A DNA stretch of 64,000 nt from Echinicola pacifica DSM 19836 (GCF_000373245.1 NZ_KB890738.1:303135-367134); one strand, 5' to 3'. Positions 1 to 9,389 are shown, counted from the first letter of the stretch. A program made the numbers and translations. Notes: generated by a model from the letters alone, not told the origin.

Positions 1-2
1 CC

Positions 3-83
3 CTTCCAAATGCAACTGAATATATTCCGAGGCAATCCTATGCTACCTCCGACTATATGCTATCGTGGCCTTTAGCTAATTGA
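3..83 (+). CDS. possible 3' end of an unidentified gene
   Basis: An open frame enters from the left edge and stops at TGA 81-83. The 26 visible residues are rich in Tyr, Ser and Pro and end in SWPLAN. The stop lies just before the hairpin at 82-137, as expected for a gene converging on the minus-strand operon to its right. Too little is visible to name a family, and the frame could be open by chance. Confidence 0.25.
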   Translation, partial: LPNATEYIPRQSYATSDYMLSWPLAN

Positions 84-137
84 AAAAAAAAGAAAAACCG
101 CTCCAGACCTGCTACACGAGCTAAGATCCAGAGCGGT
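82..137 (-). terminator. rho-independent terminator of the mutL-rhomboid operon
   Basis: Read on the minus strand, ACCGCTC (137-131) pairs with GAGCGGT (104-98). The second arm is followed by a T tract with one interruption (97-83). It lies 30 bases after the stop of the last rhomboid gene. Confidence 0.75.
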
Positions 138-166
138 ATAAGGTTGATCCTTATAAAGCAGAACTT

Positions 167-1087
167 TTACTTATTCGAATATTCGAATAGTTTTCGTTTT
201 TCTTCTTTGGACAGGCTATCATAGCCTTTATCTGCTATCTTATCGAGAATACGATCAATTTCTTCCTGGGTAGTGGCCGAATTACTGCTTGATTTTACTT
301 CAGAGTCCTTGAGAGGCTCACTTTTATAAGGAGGATTCTTTTTTCTATAGGAGACTTTCACATTAGGTCTTCCGGCTATAATACTTTCAAAAAACCTCCC
401 CACAGCCTGCACAGGCACTCCAAGGTCGGTTCCTTTGCGAAGCAAAATAATATAAAAATAGCCCAGCGCAGCACCACCTAAGTGAGCCAGCTCACCACCG
501 GCATTACTTCCTGTGCTATTGGCAAAGGCAATAATGACGTAGAATATAGCAATGTATTTAATCTTCACATCCCCTAAAAGCAATAGGCGGAAGGAGGTAT
601 CTGGGCTCAGCGTGGCAGCGCCTACCACTATCGCATATACCCCTGCACTTGCGCCAAGCATCAAGGCGGCATCCCGTTGTTCGATAAAGTAGGGTGCAAA
701 ATTATACATGATTAAGTACAATAGCCCACCTGCCAGGCCCCCAAGAATATATAGATTGGCTAATTTTCTACTTCCCAAAAACTCCTGCACCATCAGCCCA
801 AACCAATACAAAAAGAGCATATTGAAGAGGATATGAAAGAGCCCCTCATGTAAAAACATATAGGTGAAAATGGACCAAGGCTGTAGAATAAGGCGGTCCA
901 GGGCGGCCGGCATCATGAGCTTGGACATTATCTCCTGATAAATCCCCTCTGCTCCGCCAATGGTGAGAAATACTTTCAACACTAAAAACACCAGAAACAC
1001 CAGGATATTAATAGCCATAATTTTATATAGACTATTATCCTTTTGGGTAAAAGCATTCTTAAGGTAATACCAAAATCCTCCGTACAT
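167..1087 (-). CDS. rhomboid family intramembrane serine protease
   Basis: Polytopic membrane protein of 306 residues. It carries the rhomboid catalytic signature GASAG with Ser147, the histidine of the dyad at His202 in AHLGG, and the H-x4-H-x3-N element of the second core helix (His80, His85, Asn89). In this family the Ser-His dyad cleaves transmembrane substrates within the bilayer. The last 90 residues are hydrophilic and charged and probably form a cytoplasmic tail. It is the last gene of a minus-strand run, two bases after a second rhomboid gene. A second rhomboid next to mutL is a common arrangement in Bacteroidota. The substrate cannot be told from sequence. Confidence 0.88.
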   Translation of the reverse strand: MYGGFWYYLKNAFTQKDNSLYKIMAINILVFLVFLVLKVFLTIGGAEGIYQEIMSKLMMPAALDRLILQPWSIFTYMFLHEGLFHILFNMLFLYWFGLMVQEFLGSRKLANLYILGGLAGGLLYLIMYNFAPYFIEQRDAALMLGASAGVYAIVVGAATLSPDTSFRLLLLGDVKIKYIAIFYVIIAFANSTGSNAGGELAHLGGAALGYFYIILLRKGTDLGVPVQAVGRFFESIIAGRPNVKVSYRKKNPPYKSEPLKDSEVKSSSNSATTQEEIDRILDKIADKGYDSLSKEEKRKLFEYSNK

Positions 1088-1089
1088 AA

Positions 1090-1881
1090 TTAATAAAAGC
1101 TAGCTCGGTTCTTTTTCCAAAATAATACCAATACGGCACCAATAAGTAAGCCACTAAGGTGAGCAAAATGTGCCACATTATCTGCGGGATTGCTCACCAC
1201 TATATTATAAACAGTATATAGACCATAAAAGGTTACCATATATTTTGCCTTGATGGGGATGGGAGGGAAGAGCAGAAACAGCTGGGTATTCGGAAACAAC
1301 ATCCCAAAAGCCACCAAGATCCCAAACAATGCGCCGGAGGCTCCCACCATCGGCGTATTCCCCTTATCCTGACGCACCTTGTTCATGCTATTTTTGGCCT
1401 CCTGAATATACGTTTCATTATCAGGATTACGGCTAAATTCGTCAATAAAATCATATACTGCCGAATTGTATAAATAGCTGTTTTCTGAAACAAATTTATT
1501 GAATACCTCAGGATCGGGGTCATTATAGAAGGCCTCCACTTGGGTATTGAGCTGGTTCATCTGATAAGAGGTATATCCCGCATATAGTACTCCAGAACCG
1601 ATCCCGCAGACCATCCAGAGGATCAGTAATTTTTTGGGACCTAAAAACTGCTCTAGTAAAGGCCCAAAAACAAACAGTCCAAACATATTGCTAATCAGAT
1701 GCCAGAGGTTGGCATGCATAAACATATACGATAAGAACTGAAAAGGCTTAAAATAACTGCTCTGAATATAATAAAGCGGAAACCACATTTGAAGCACTGG
1801 CAGCAGGTAAGATGCCACGACAAATAGGCCAACGTTGATGAGCAATAAGTTTTTGACAACGGGTGTTAAGGATCTGAACAT
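1090..1881 (-). CDS. rhomboid family intramembrane serine protease with a luminal insert
   Basis: A 263-residue rhomboid-fold membrane protein with Ser182 in GASGALFG and the partner His241 in HFAHLSG; the H-x4-H-x3-N element lies at His56-Asn65. Between the third helix and the catalytic GASG is a hydrophilic segment of about 70 residues (106-175), rich in Asn, Asp, Tyr and Glu, which its neighbour lacks. This probably forms an extramembrane loop beside the active site. It lies 5 bases after mutL and 2 bases before the next rhomboid, so the two paralogues are almost certainly co-transcribed and may differ in substrate gating through this loop. Confidence 0.88.
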   Translation of the reverse strand: MFRSLTPVVKNLLLINVGLFVVASYLLPVLQMWFPLYYIQSSYFKPFQFLSYMFMHANLWHLISNMFGLFVFGPLLEQFLGPKKLLILWMVCGIGSGVLYAGYTSYQMNQLNTQVEAFYNDPDPEVFNKFVSENSYLYNSAVYDFIDEFSRNPDNETYIQEAKNSMNKVRQDKGNTPMVGASGALFGILVAFGMLFPNTQLFLLFPPIPIKAKYMVTFYGLYTVYNIVVSNPADNVAHFAHLSGLLIGAVLVLFWKKNRASFY

Positions 1882-1886
1882 AGATA

Positions 1887-3779
1887 TTATTTATCGAAAA
1901 AACTCTGAATTCTATTTAAATCAAGTTTAACAAAGGTTTTGTTCCCTGAAAGTCCATAATTTGGATTTTGGCAGGCAAATAATTGTCCCACCAGGGTTTC
2001 CATTTCCTGACTATTCAGTTTTAGGCCACGTTTGATAGAGGACTTTTTGGCCAATGATCGCGCCAGATTTTCCTTGGTATCCAAGGAAAGCTCAGATTTG
2101 AAATGCTTAAATTGCTCCAACAGCCCCTCAAAAAGGGCTTTTTCATTATTAATAGAGACATCCGCGGGCACCCCCTTGATAAGAAGGGTATTCTTTCCAA
2201 ATTCCTCAATCACAAAACCCAGACGGCTAAGCTCCTCATGCAGACCTACGGCCAAGGTATAATCGGCCATGCTCAAATCTATGCTTTGTGGGAATAGGCA
2301 CTGCTGTGATGCTCCTCCGGAATTTTGAAGTTGACGAATATACCTTTCGTATAATATCCGCTCATGACTCGCCTGCTGATCAATAAGTAATAAGCCTGTC
2401 CCTAGCTGGGTGACGATATAGCTCAGCTCTACCTGAAAGGTACTTCCTTTAGAAGCCTTCTCTGCGGGGCTAGGTTCCACCCAATTGTGCAAAGTAGGCT
2501 CTCTTTCCACCTCATTGGCCTTGCTGCTGAAGGTCAGGGTCTCGGTGTCTGGATCTGAATTGGCATCTGAATCAGTCGCTGCTCTCATAGCCGAAGCACG
2601 TAAATCATCTACTGAGGAATCTACCCCTTCAAACATCCTCTCCCACTCAGAAGTATCCTTCTTTTTGTAAAGTGGAGAAGTGAAGGTTTTATAGCTATTC
2701 TCTCTACCGACCTCCTCCTGCTTGGCAAGATCATTTTTCCAATTTTCTGAAAAGTTCACATCCATGCTAAAATCCAGGGTGGGCACCACATTATGGGCGC
2801 CTAGAGCTTGCTTGACGCCAGCCCTTACCACCGAATAGATCGTTCGCTCATCGTCAAATTTGATTTCTGTTTTGGTCGGATGGACATTTATATCGATATG
2901 CGAAGGGTCAATTTCAAGGAAAAGCACATAAAACGGGTGCTGGTCAGCACTCATAAGCCCTTCATATGCATTGGCCACTGCATGGTGCAGGTAGTTACTT
3001 TTTATATAGCGGTTATTTACGAAGAAATACTGCTCGCCACGTGATTTCTTAGCATTCTCGGGTTTGCCGACATAGCCTTTTATCTTGACATGGGGAGAGT
3101 CCTCCTCGCAATACACCAGCTGAGATTGGTAGTTTTTGCCAAACATCCCCACAACCCTCTGGCTTAGTTTGCCAGCGCCCAATTTATAAAGCTCCATTTC
3201 ATTATGCATCAGGCTAAAGCACACTTCTGGATATGACAGCGCCACGCGCTGAAACTCCTCCACGATATGCTTCATCTCCACGGGATTGGACTTGAGAAAA
3301 TTCCTTCGTGCAGGCACATTAAAAAAAAGGTTTTTTACGGCGATGGAAGTTCCCACCTGGCAGACCACGGGCTCCTGCTTCTTCACTTCTGATCCTTCTA
3401 TGCAGATCATGCTGCCCAGCTCCTCATCAGCAGTTCTGGTCTTCAACTCCACTTGGGCCACGGCCGCGATGGAAGCCATCGCTTCCCCTCTAAATCCAAA
3501 GGTGCGGATGGCAAATAAATCTTCTGAGCTTCGGATTTTGGAGGTGGCGTGCCGCTCAAAGCACATTCTGGCATCTGTAAGGCTCATTCCTTTGCCATTA
3601 TCGATCACCTGAATAAGCATTTTCCCTGCTTCCTTCACCACCACTTGAATATCGGTCGCTCCCGCATCGACGGAGTTCTCCATGAGCTCCTTCAATGCCG
3701 AAGCCGGCCGTTGTACCACTTCACCTGCAGCAATCTGATTGGCAATCGCGTCAGGCAAAAGTTGGATAATGTCACTCAT
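1887..3779 (-). CDS. mutL: DNA mismatch repair protein MutL
   Basis: 630 residues. The N-terminal GHKL ATPase is complete: KELMENSVDAGA (catalytic Glu31, Asn35), DNGKG (60-64) and GFRGEA (95-100). A low-complexity acidic linker (about 345-445) leads to the C-terminal dimerisation domain. That domain holds a version of the MutL endonuclease motif, DQQASHE...E at 467-478, where DQHA is usual, and the later C-P-H/x-G-R-P metal site appears only as ACQNPNYG. MutL links mismatch recognition by MutS to strand removal. The stop is 5 bases from the first rhomboid. The gene start overlaps the upstream small gene by 8 bases, consistent with translational coupling. Confidence 0.95.
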   Translation of the reverse strand: MSDIIQLLPDAIANQIAAGEVVQRPASALKELMENSVDAGATDIQVVVKEAGKMLIQVIDNGKGMSLTDARMCFERHATSKIRSSEDLFAIRTFGFRGEAMASIAAVAQVELKTRTADEELGSMICIEGSEVKKQEPVVCQVGTSIAVKNLFFNVPARRNFLKSNPVEMKHIVEEFQRVALSYPEVCFSLMHNEMELYKLGAGKLSQRVVGMFGKNYQSQLVYCEEDSPHVKIKGYVGKPENAKKSRGEQYFFVNNRYIKSNYLHHAVANAYEGLMSADQHPFYVLFLEIDPSHIDINVHPTKTEIKFDDERTIYSVVRAGVKQALGAHNVVPTLDFSMDVNFSENWKNDLAKQEEVGRENSYKTFTSPLYKKKDTSEWERMFEGVDSSVDDLRASAMRAATDSDANSDPDTETLTFSSKANEVEREPTLHNWVEPSPAEKASKGSTFQVELSYIVTQLGTGLLLIDQQASHERILYERYIRQLQNSGGASQQCLFPQSIDLSMADYTLAVGLHEELSRLGFVIEEFGKNTLLIKGVPADVSINNEKALFEGLLEQFKHFKSELSLDTKENLARSLAKKSSIKRGLKLNSQEMETLVGQLFACQNPNYGLSGNKTFVKLDLNRIQSFFDK

Positions 3780-4188
3780 TCTTTTTTCCTTTCATTCGTA
3801 TAAAAAATAAGACCGCAGCGATGCCTAATCCTATATACAATAGTATATAAAGTGCATCCGGTCCCCAATATAAATAGCCAGTAATCGTCCCTACCAACAC
3901 GAGAAGGATCATTAGCCGGATCATTCCTGCACTGCTCAGCAGATCTGCAGGCTTATTGCGAATGGGGCCACCCTGTGTAAACGCCCCTCGTATAGAGGAA
4001 TTACCCTTGGAACCATAAGCAGCCTCAATCTCACTCCTCCTCTCGGGAGTCAACAAACCCTCAACCTCCAGCTCCTTTTTGATTCTGGAGGTACGCTGTT
4101 CGATTTCTTCTTTGACTGGATCATAGTGCCTGGCATGTATTTCAAAGCGCATGGGCCTGGCTGTCCTAAATATTGATGGAAATTTCAT
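3772..4188 (-). CDS. small membrane protein with two C-terminal helices, unknown function
   Basis: 138 residues. The basic N-terminal part contains an R-x-Y/H-Y-DPVKEEIEQRT-type stretch (about 18-33) followed by charged helical sequence. Two hydrophobic segments (about 90-108 and 112-130) are followed by a Lys-rich end, giving a hairpin membrane anchor with the N-terminus in the cytoplasm. I know this only as a conserved hypothetical type upstream of mutL in Cytophagales. It is the first gene of the run and overlaps the mutL start by 8 bases. An internal Met13 could be the true start. Confidence 0.7.
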   Translation of the reverse strand: MKFPSIFRTARPMRFEIHARHYDPVKEEIEQRTSRIKKELEVEGLLTPERRSEIEAAYGSKGNSSIRGAFTQGGPIRNKPADLLSSAGMIRLMILLVLVGTITGYLYWGPDALYILLYIGLGIAAVLFFIRMKGKKNE

Positions 4189-4372
4189 GATGAAAATTAA
4201 TTCAGTTATACTTTACTTACGTACATTGACATAATCAATGTTGTGGTTATGCCTAAATTAATGGACAGATGCCTGAATATTACGTATGTTTGAAGATCAA
4301 TAGTAGCTATAAGCTAACTGTAATCTATACAAAGTTATTTTAAATTTTAAGCAATAAAAATTAATCAATCGC

Positions 4373-7339
4373 ATGAATCGAAAAGTTTGGAGTATTGCCC
4401 TGATCATTGGGGCAATTTTGTGTGGGGGCATATCTTTTTCATTTACTTCTGATCGTGAGGCCATTACTAAGGACCCACTTCGCACGCAGGATGCAGAGGC
4501 GCAGCTAGCCTGGGTAGATAGTGTTTTTAATACCATGACTTTTGAGGAGCGTCTTGGGCAGCTATTTATGGTCGCTGCTTATTCTAATAAGACCGCAAGC
4601 CATAAGCAACAAATCGCTAATCTCATCAAAAATGAAAATCTTGGCGGTCTGATCTTTTTTCAAGGTGGCCCCAAAAGACAGGGAAATCTCACCAATTATT
4701 ACCAATCTATCAGCAAAGTACCTCTATTCCTCGCCATGGATGCAGAGTGGGGCGTAAGCATGCGGCTAGACTCCGTCATGAAATTCCCAAAGCAAATGAC
4801 CCTTGGCGCCATCCAAGAGGAAGACCTGATCTACGAAATGGGAACTGAAATTGCCCGACAATTCAAAAGCCTCGGAATGCATATCAACTTTGCACCAGTG
4901 GTGGATGTCAATTCTAATCCTGACAACCCTGTCATTGGCTATCGGTCTTTTGGAGAACAAAAGGAAAATGTCACCCGCAAGTCCGTGGCCTATATGAAGG
5001 GGCTGCAGGATCATGGGATTATGGCCAATGCTAAGCACTTCCCCGGCCATGGTGATACCGATGCCGACTCCCATTATACCACCCCCGTCATCAATAACTC
5101 CGCAGATCAGATCAAAAACATTGACTTATACCCCTATCGGAAATTGATCCAGGAGGACCTCATGAGTGTCATGGTTGCACACCTGCATATCCCCTCCCTG
5201 GGGACTAGCTCAGGCATGCCCACCACACTGAGCCCTGATGTGGTCAATCAGCTTCTAAAGAAAGACCTCGGCTTCCAAGGCCTAGTCTTCACAGATGCTC
5301 TGAATATGAAGGGAGTCAGCAGCCTGCATCCTCCCGGAGAGGTGGACTTGCTTGCCCTGATGGCGGGCAATGATGTATTGCTCTATGCAGAAGATGTACC
5401 TCGCTCCAAAAAATTGATCTTACAGGCTGTGGCCGAAGGCAAGATCAGCCAGGAGGAAATCGACCTGCGCATCAGGAAAATCCTTAAAGCGAAATATTGG
5501 GCAGGGCTGAACCACAGCCAAAAAGTGGAAACCAAGAAACTGACCCAACGACTAACGACCTACGACACTCAGGCGCTTATCGAACGGCTCTATGCAGCCT
5601 CCATGACCCTGGTCTCCAATAAGGGCGATTTCCTACCCATCAAAAATCAAGATTTGCTTAAAATGGCCTCCATCACCATTGGGGATGATGGGGAGACCTT
5701 CCGGGAATATCTGGACAAATATGGGGAGTTTAAGCATTTTAAATTAAACCAAAATAGCAATAGCCAGAACTATAAAGCCCTTGAGGAGAACCTCAGAGAT
5801 TATAATACCATCGTGGTGGGTGTGATGGATGTCAGCAATAGTCCACGAAGGAAATTTGGCATCAAAGAATCAGACATGTATTTCCTCCAGGAGCTAAGCG
5901 AAAAGTATAATGTCATCACTGTTTTATTTGGCAATGCCTATGCGGCCAAATACATGGACAAGCTGCCCAACCTGCTCATTGCTTATGAAGAAAATGACTA
6001 TACCGAGAAGCTGGCACCACAGGTGATCTTTGGGGCACGCCCTGTAAATGGCGCCCTTCCGGCGACGGTCAGCGATAAGCTTCCCGCAGGCCAATCCATC
6101 TCTTTGGAAGCCATTGGCAGATTAGGATATGCTGAGCCAGAGAATGAAGGCCTGAATAGCCTAAGCCTAAACGGCATTGATGAGATCGTAAACGCAGCAA
6201 TCCGCCGAAAATCCACTCCTGGAGCAACGGTCCTAGTGGCCAAAAACGGTAACGTGATCTTTGAAAAGGCATATGGGTACCTAGACTATAATAATACAGA
6301 GCCTGTGACCACGCAGACCATTTATGACCTGGCCTCCATCACCAAGGTCATGGCCACCACCCAAGCCATGATGTTTCTCTCCAGCCGGGGACTGGTAGAT
6401 ATGAATGAGCCGATCGGGAAATACCTGCCCGAGCTGAAAGGCACCAATAAGGAAGGGCTTCTCATCAAAGATATCATGGCTCACGAATCAGGCCTGGCAC
6501 CGTGGATTCCTCATTATACCAATACCATCAAGTCCGGCAACTGGGATTCCTATTATTATCATAAAGAGAAATCTGAAGGCTATGACCTGCAGATCTCCAG
6601 CCATATGTATGGCGCCAACTACCTCCCGGATAGCGTCTGGAAGTGGACGGTGGCCTCTGATTTGAGGCGCTTGCCTGCTGGAAAAAAAAAATACGATTAT
6701 AAGTATTCAGATGTGGGGATGTATCTTCTTCACCGCTTGATCGAGAAGTCCGTGAATCAGCCCCTCAATGAATTCCTTGAGCAAAATTTTTATCGCCCAT
6801 TGGGGATTTATTCTCTCATCTACCACCCTTTGGAGAAGTTTGAGCCTGGCCGTATCGCCCCTACCGAAAATGACCTGATCTTCCGCAAGGATCTCATCCG
6901 AGGCTATGTCCATGATCCCGGGGCAGCGATGTACGGCGGAGTGGCCGGCCACGCAGGCCTCTTTGGTACCGCCCATGATATGGCCGTGATGATGCAGCTG
7001 ATGCTTCAGGGAGGAAGCTATGGCGGGGTAAACCTCATCGACAAAAACACCGTTAGTGAATTTACAAAGCGCCAATCCAAAGAAAGTCGTCGTGGCTGGG
7101 GCTGGGATAAGCCCGACCCAGAAAAGGGAAAAGGCGCCTCCGCGGGCAAATTGGCGAGCAAAAAGAGTTTTGGCCATACGGGATTTACAGGTACTGCCGT
7201 ATGGGCTGATCCAGAGGAGGATCTCATTTATGTTTTTCTTTCCAATAGAGTTTATCCTAATGCCAGCAACAACTCACTGCTGAGAGATAATGTAAGGACG
7301 GATATCCACGACCTCATCTACCAGTCGATGGTAAAATGA
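4373..7339 (+). CDS. bifunctional glycoside hydrolase family 3 / serine beta-lactamase-like hydrolase
   Basis: 988 residues with an N-terminal signal or anchor (1-24). Residues about 45-400 are a NagZ-type GH3 domain with KHFPGHGDTDADSH (221-234), which supplies the His/Asp general acid-base, and nucleophile Asp308 in TDALNMKG. A GH3 C-terminal alpha/beta domain follows (about 410-580). Residues about 605-985 form a class C beta-lactamase/esterase fold with Ser655-x-x-Lys658, Tyr778-Ser-Asp and His935-Thr-Gly. GH3 enzymes of this type remove N-acetylglucosamine from muropeptides. The fused domain is probably a D-Ala carboxypeptidase, amidase-like enzyme or esterase acting on the same material. 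Both catalytic sets look intact. The gene is monocistronic and divergent from the mutL operon. Confidence 0.9.
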   Translation: MNRKVWSIALIIGAILCGGISFSFTSDREAITKDPLRTQDAEAQLAWVDSVFNTMTFEERLGQLFMVAAYSNKTASHKQQIANLIKNENLGGLIFFQGGPKRQGNLTNYYQSISKVPLFLAMDAEWGVSMRLDSVMKFPKQMTLGAIQEEDLIYEMGTEIARQFKSLGMHINFAPVVDVNSNPDNPVIGYRSFGEQKENVTRKSVAYMKGLQDHGIMANAKHFPGHGDTDADSHYTTPVINNSADQIKNIDLYPYRKLIQEDLMSVMVAHLHIPSLGTSSGMPTTLSPDVVNQLLKKDLGFQGLVFTDALNMKGVSSLHPPGEVDLLALMAGNDVLLYAEDVPRSKKLILQAVAEGKISQEEIDLRIRKILKAKYWAGLNHSQKVETKKLTQRLTTYDTQALIERLYAASMTLVSNKGDFLPIKNQDLLKMASITIGDDGETFREYLDKYGEFKHFKLNQNSNSQNYKALEENLRDYNTIVVGVMDVSNSPRRKFGIKESDMYFLQELSEKYNVITVLFGNAYAAKYMDKLPNLLIAYEENDYTEKLAPQVIFGARPVNGALPATVSDKLPAGQSISLEAIGRLGYAEPENEGLNSLSLNGIDEIVNAAIRRKSTPGATVLVAKNGNVIFEKAYGYLDYNNTEPVTTQTIYDLASITKVMATTQAMMFLSSRGLVDMNEPIGKYLPELKGTNKEGLLIKDIMAHESGLAPWIPHYTNTIKSGNWDSYYYHKEKSEGYDLQISSHMYGANYLPDSVWKWTVASDLRRLPAGKKKYDYKYSDVGMYLLHRLIEKSVNQPLNEFLEQNFYRPLGIYSLIYHPLEKFEPGRIAPTENDLIFRKDLIRGYVHDPGAAMYGGVAGHAGLFGTAHDMAVMMQLMLQGGSYGGVNLIDKNTVSEFTKRQSKESRRGWGWDKPDPEKGKGASAGKLASKKSFGHTGFTGTAVWADPEEDLIYVFLSNRVYPNASNNSLLRDNVRTDIHDLIYQSMVK

Positions 7340-7427
7340 TTAAAAGTTGGGGCGATATGAACAAAAATTCCTTATGTTAGGTTATAGCTTCAACATTTGA
7401 GAAAATAAGATTTTTAATTCGAAAATC

Positions 7428-8567
7428 ATGAAAATTGGAATTATATGTTATCCTACCTTTGGTGGGAGTGGTGTAGTGGCCACCGAATTGGGCAAAGCCC
7501 TAGCCAAAGAAGGACATCAGGTTCATTTCATCACGTATAAGCAGCCTTCCCGACTTGATTTTTTGAGTGAAAATCTATTTTATCATGAAGTAGCCATCAA
7601 GAGTTATCCTTTATTTGAGCATGCACCTTACGAGCTGGCGCTGGCCAGCAAGATGGTGAATGTGGTGAAATTTGAGAAACTCGATGTATTGCATGTTCAC
7701 TATGCTATACCCCATGCTTCTGCGGCTTATATGGCTAAGCAGATCCTCAAAACACAGGGGATCACCATTCCCGTGGTCACCACACTGCACGGTACAGACA
7801 TCACCTTGGTAGGCAAAGACCCCAGCTACGAGCCTGTGGTCACCTTCAGCATCAACCAGTCCGATGGCGTAACCGCTGTATCCGAAGACCTGAAACACGC
7901 TACTTACGAACTATTCGATATTCAGAAAGAAATACAAGTGATCCCTAACTTCATCGATCTGGATCGCTTCAAAAAACAAAGAAAAGAGCATTTCAAAAAA
8001 GCTATATGCCCCAATGACGAAAAACTGCTCGTCCATACTTCCAACTTCCGGAAGGTAAAAAGAGTAGAAGATGTCATCAAGGTATTTTATGAGGTGCGAA
8101 AGAAAATCCCTGCTAAACTATTGCTAGTAGGCGATGGCCCTGAGCGGGACAAAATGGAAAGACTCTGCCGCGAGCTGGGTACCTGTGAGGACACACGCTT
8201 TCTTGGCAAACTAGACGCTGTCGAGGAAGTGCTGTCTGTAGCGGATTTATTTATGATCCCCTCCGAAAAAGAAAGCTTTGGACTTGCCGCCCTGGAGGCC
8301 ATGGCCTGTGAGGTCCCGGTACTGTCCTCAAATGCCGGCGGTATCCCTGAGCTAAATGTCGATGGAGAAACAGGCTATGCCTGTAATGTGGGTGATATCC
8401 CGGATATGACCACCAAGGCCCTTCACATCCTTGCAGACGAAAACCTTCCCGCCTTCAAAAAAAGAGCTTTGGAGCGAGCAAAAATGTTTGACGTTTCAAA
8501 AATCCTCCCTCTCTACGAGGACTTTTATAGAAAAACCATTCTCCAGACACGGGAACTTGCGAATTAA
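7428..8567 (+). CDS. bshA: N-acetyl-alpha-D-glucosaminyl L-malate synthase BshA
   Basis: A 379-residue GT4 glycosyltransferase matching BshA end to end. The N-terminal GIICYPTFGGSGVVATELG (4-22) is diagnostic, followed by TLHGTDITLVG. The C-terminal nucleotide-sugar site PSEKESFGLAALEAMA has the E-x7-E pattern of retaining GT4 enzymes. BshA couples UDP-GlcNAc to L-malate, the first step of bacillithiol synthesis, and Bacteroidota are known bacillithiol makers. bshB and bshC are not in the window. It follows the GH3 gene by 88 bases. Confidence 0.95.
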   Translation: MKIGIICYPTFGGSGVVATELGKALAKEGHQVHFITYKQPSRLDFLSENLFYHEVAIKSYPLFEHAPYELALASKMVNVVKFEKLDVLHVHYAIPHASAAYMAKQILKTQGITIPVVTTLHGTDITLVGKDPSYEPVVTFSINQSDGVTAVSEDLKHATYELFDIQKEIQVIPNFIDLDRFKKQRKEHFKKAICPNDEKLLVHTSNFRKVKRVEDVIKVFYEVRKKIPAKLLLVGDGPERDKMERLCRELGTCEDTRFLGKLDAVEEVLSVADLFMIPSEKESFGLAALEAMACEVPVLSSNAGGIPELNVDGETGYACNVGDIPDMTTKALHILADENLPAFKKRALERAKMFDVSKILPLYEDFYRKTILQTRELAN

Positions 8568-8605
8568 ATGATTTATATCATTATTTACTATAAAGTATAG
8601 GCCCT

Positions 8606-8639
8606 TTTGAAATCAAACCGTTAAATTTGTGAGAAATTC
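8606..8639 (+). promoter_or_regulatory. Bacteroidota-type promoter for the fatty-acid hydroxylase gene
   Basis: TTTG at 8606-8609, 22-base spacer, then TAaaTTTG at 8632-8639. The spacer is one or two bases longer than usual. The implied leader to the ATG at 8722 is about 75 bases. Confidence 0.5.
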
Positions 8640-8721
8640 CAAAGCAGCCCCCTGCACCGCTTTACCTAATAACATGGTAAACAGGGAATTAACAAACAAT
8701 TCAATAAAATAAACGAATAGG

Positions 8722-9351
8722 ATGAAAAAAATTGGAAGACTGGATAAACCCGATAATAACGGCTCGGCACATATGTTCCAGAATCCCATCCTGGAAAAAA
8801 TGTCCAGAACTCATATAAGCATTCCAATTGTGATGTTTATGGTGATAGGTATAGTCTCTTTTTATTATGGAGTGACCACCACTACTATTCCATTAGCGAC
8901 GGGCTTACTGCTCGTAGCGGTAGGATGGTTGGTATTTACATTTGTGGAATATTTTATGCACAAGCATTTCTTCCACATGATCCCAAATACTCCTTTTAAA
9001 GACAAACTGCAATACTCTGTACACGGGGTGCACCACGATTATCCAAAAGACAAAGACCGCTTAGCCATGCCACCATTTATCAGTGGCCTATATGCATGCA
9101 TCTTTTATTTTGTATTTACATTAATCATGGGGCCTTATGCATTGTTTTTCCTCCCGGGATTTCTCATTGGATATGCCATGTATTTAGGGGTTCACTTTAT
9201 TGTGCATGCTTTTCAGCCACCCAAAAACTTCCTGAAAGTCCTTTGGGTAAACCATGCCATACACCATTATAAAGACCCCGATGTAGCCTTTGGTGTTAGC
9301 TCACCTTTATGGGATGTGATTTTGGGTACTATGCCTAAAAAAGACAAATAA
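8722..9351 (+). CDS. fatty acid hydroxylase superfamily membrane protein
   Basis: 209 residues with four membrane segments and the eight-histidine signature of the sterol desaturase/fatty acid hydroxylase superfamily: H80-x4-H85, H101-x2-HH105, H158-x3-H162 and H178-x2-HH182. These bind a di-iron centre at the membrane surface. Its short length and the DPDVAFGVSSPLWD end resemble the catalytic half of fatty acid 2-hydroxylase without the cytochrome b5 domain. A role in making 2-hydroxy acyl chains for sphingolipids or other lipids is an inference. It has its own promoter and a strong terminator. Met18 is an alternative start. Confidence 0.85.
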   Translation: MKKIGRLDKPDNNGSAHMFQNPILEKMSRTHISIPIVMFMVIGIVSFYYGVTTTTIPLATGLLLVAVGWLVFTFVEYFMHKHFFHMIPNTPFKDKLQYSVHGVHHDYPKDKDRLAMPPFISGLYACIFYFVFTLIMGPYALFFLPGFLIGYAMYLGVHFIVHAFQPPKNFLKVLWVNHAIHHYKDPDVAFGVSSPLWDVILGTMPKKDK

Positions 9352-9356
9352 TCTTT

Positions 9357-9389
9357 AAACCTTCTTTCTTCAGAGAGAAGGTTTTTTTT
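9357..9389 (+). terminator. rho-independent terminator
   Basis: AAACCTTCT (9357-9365) pairs with AGAAGGTTT (9376-9384) and is followed by a run of T. It starts 5 bases after the hydroxylase stop codon. Confidence 0.9.

Noticed and set aside
6707..7227. Minus-strand open frames inside the GH3/serine-hydrolase gene
   Set aside because: They overlap intact catalytic motifs of the forward protein, have no promoter and no family features.
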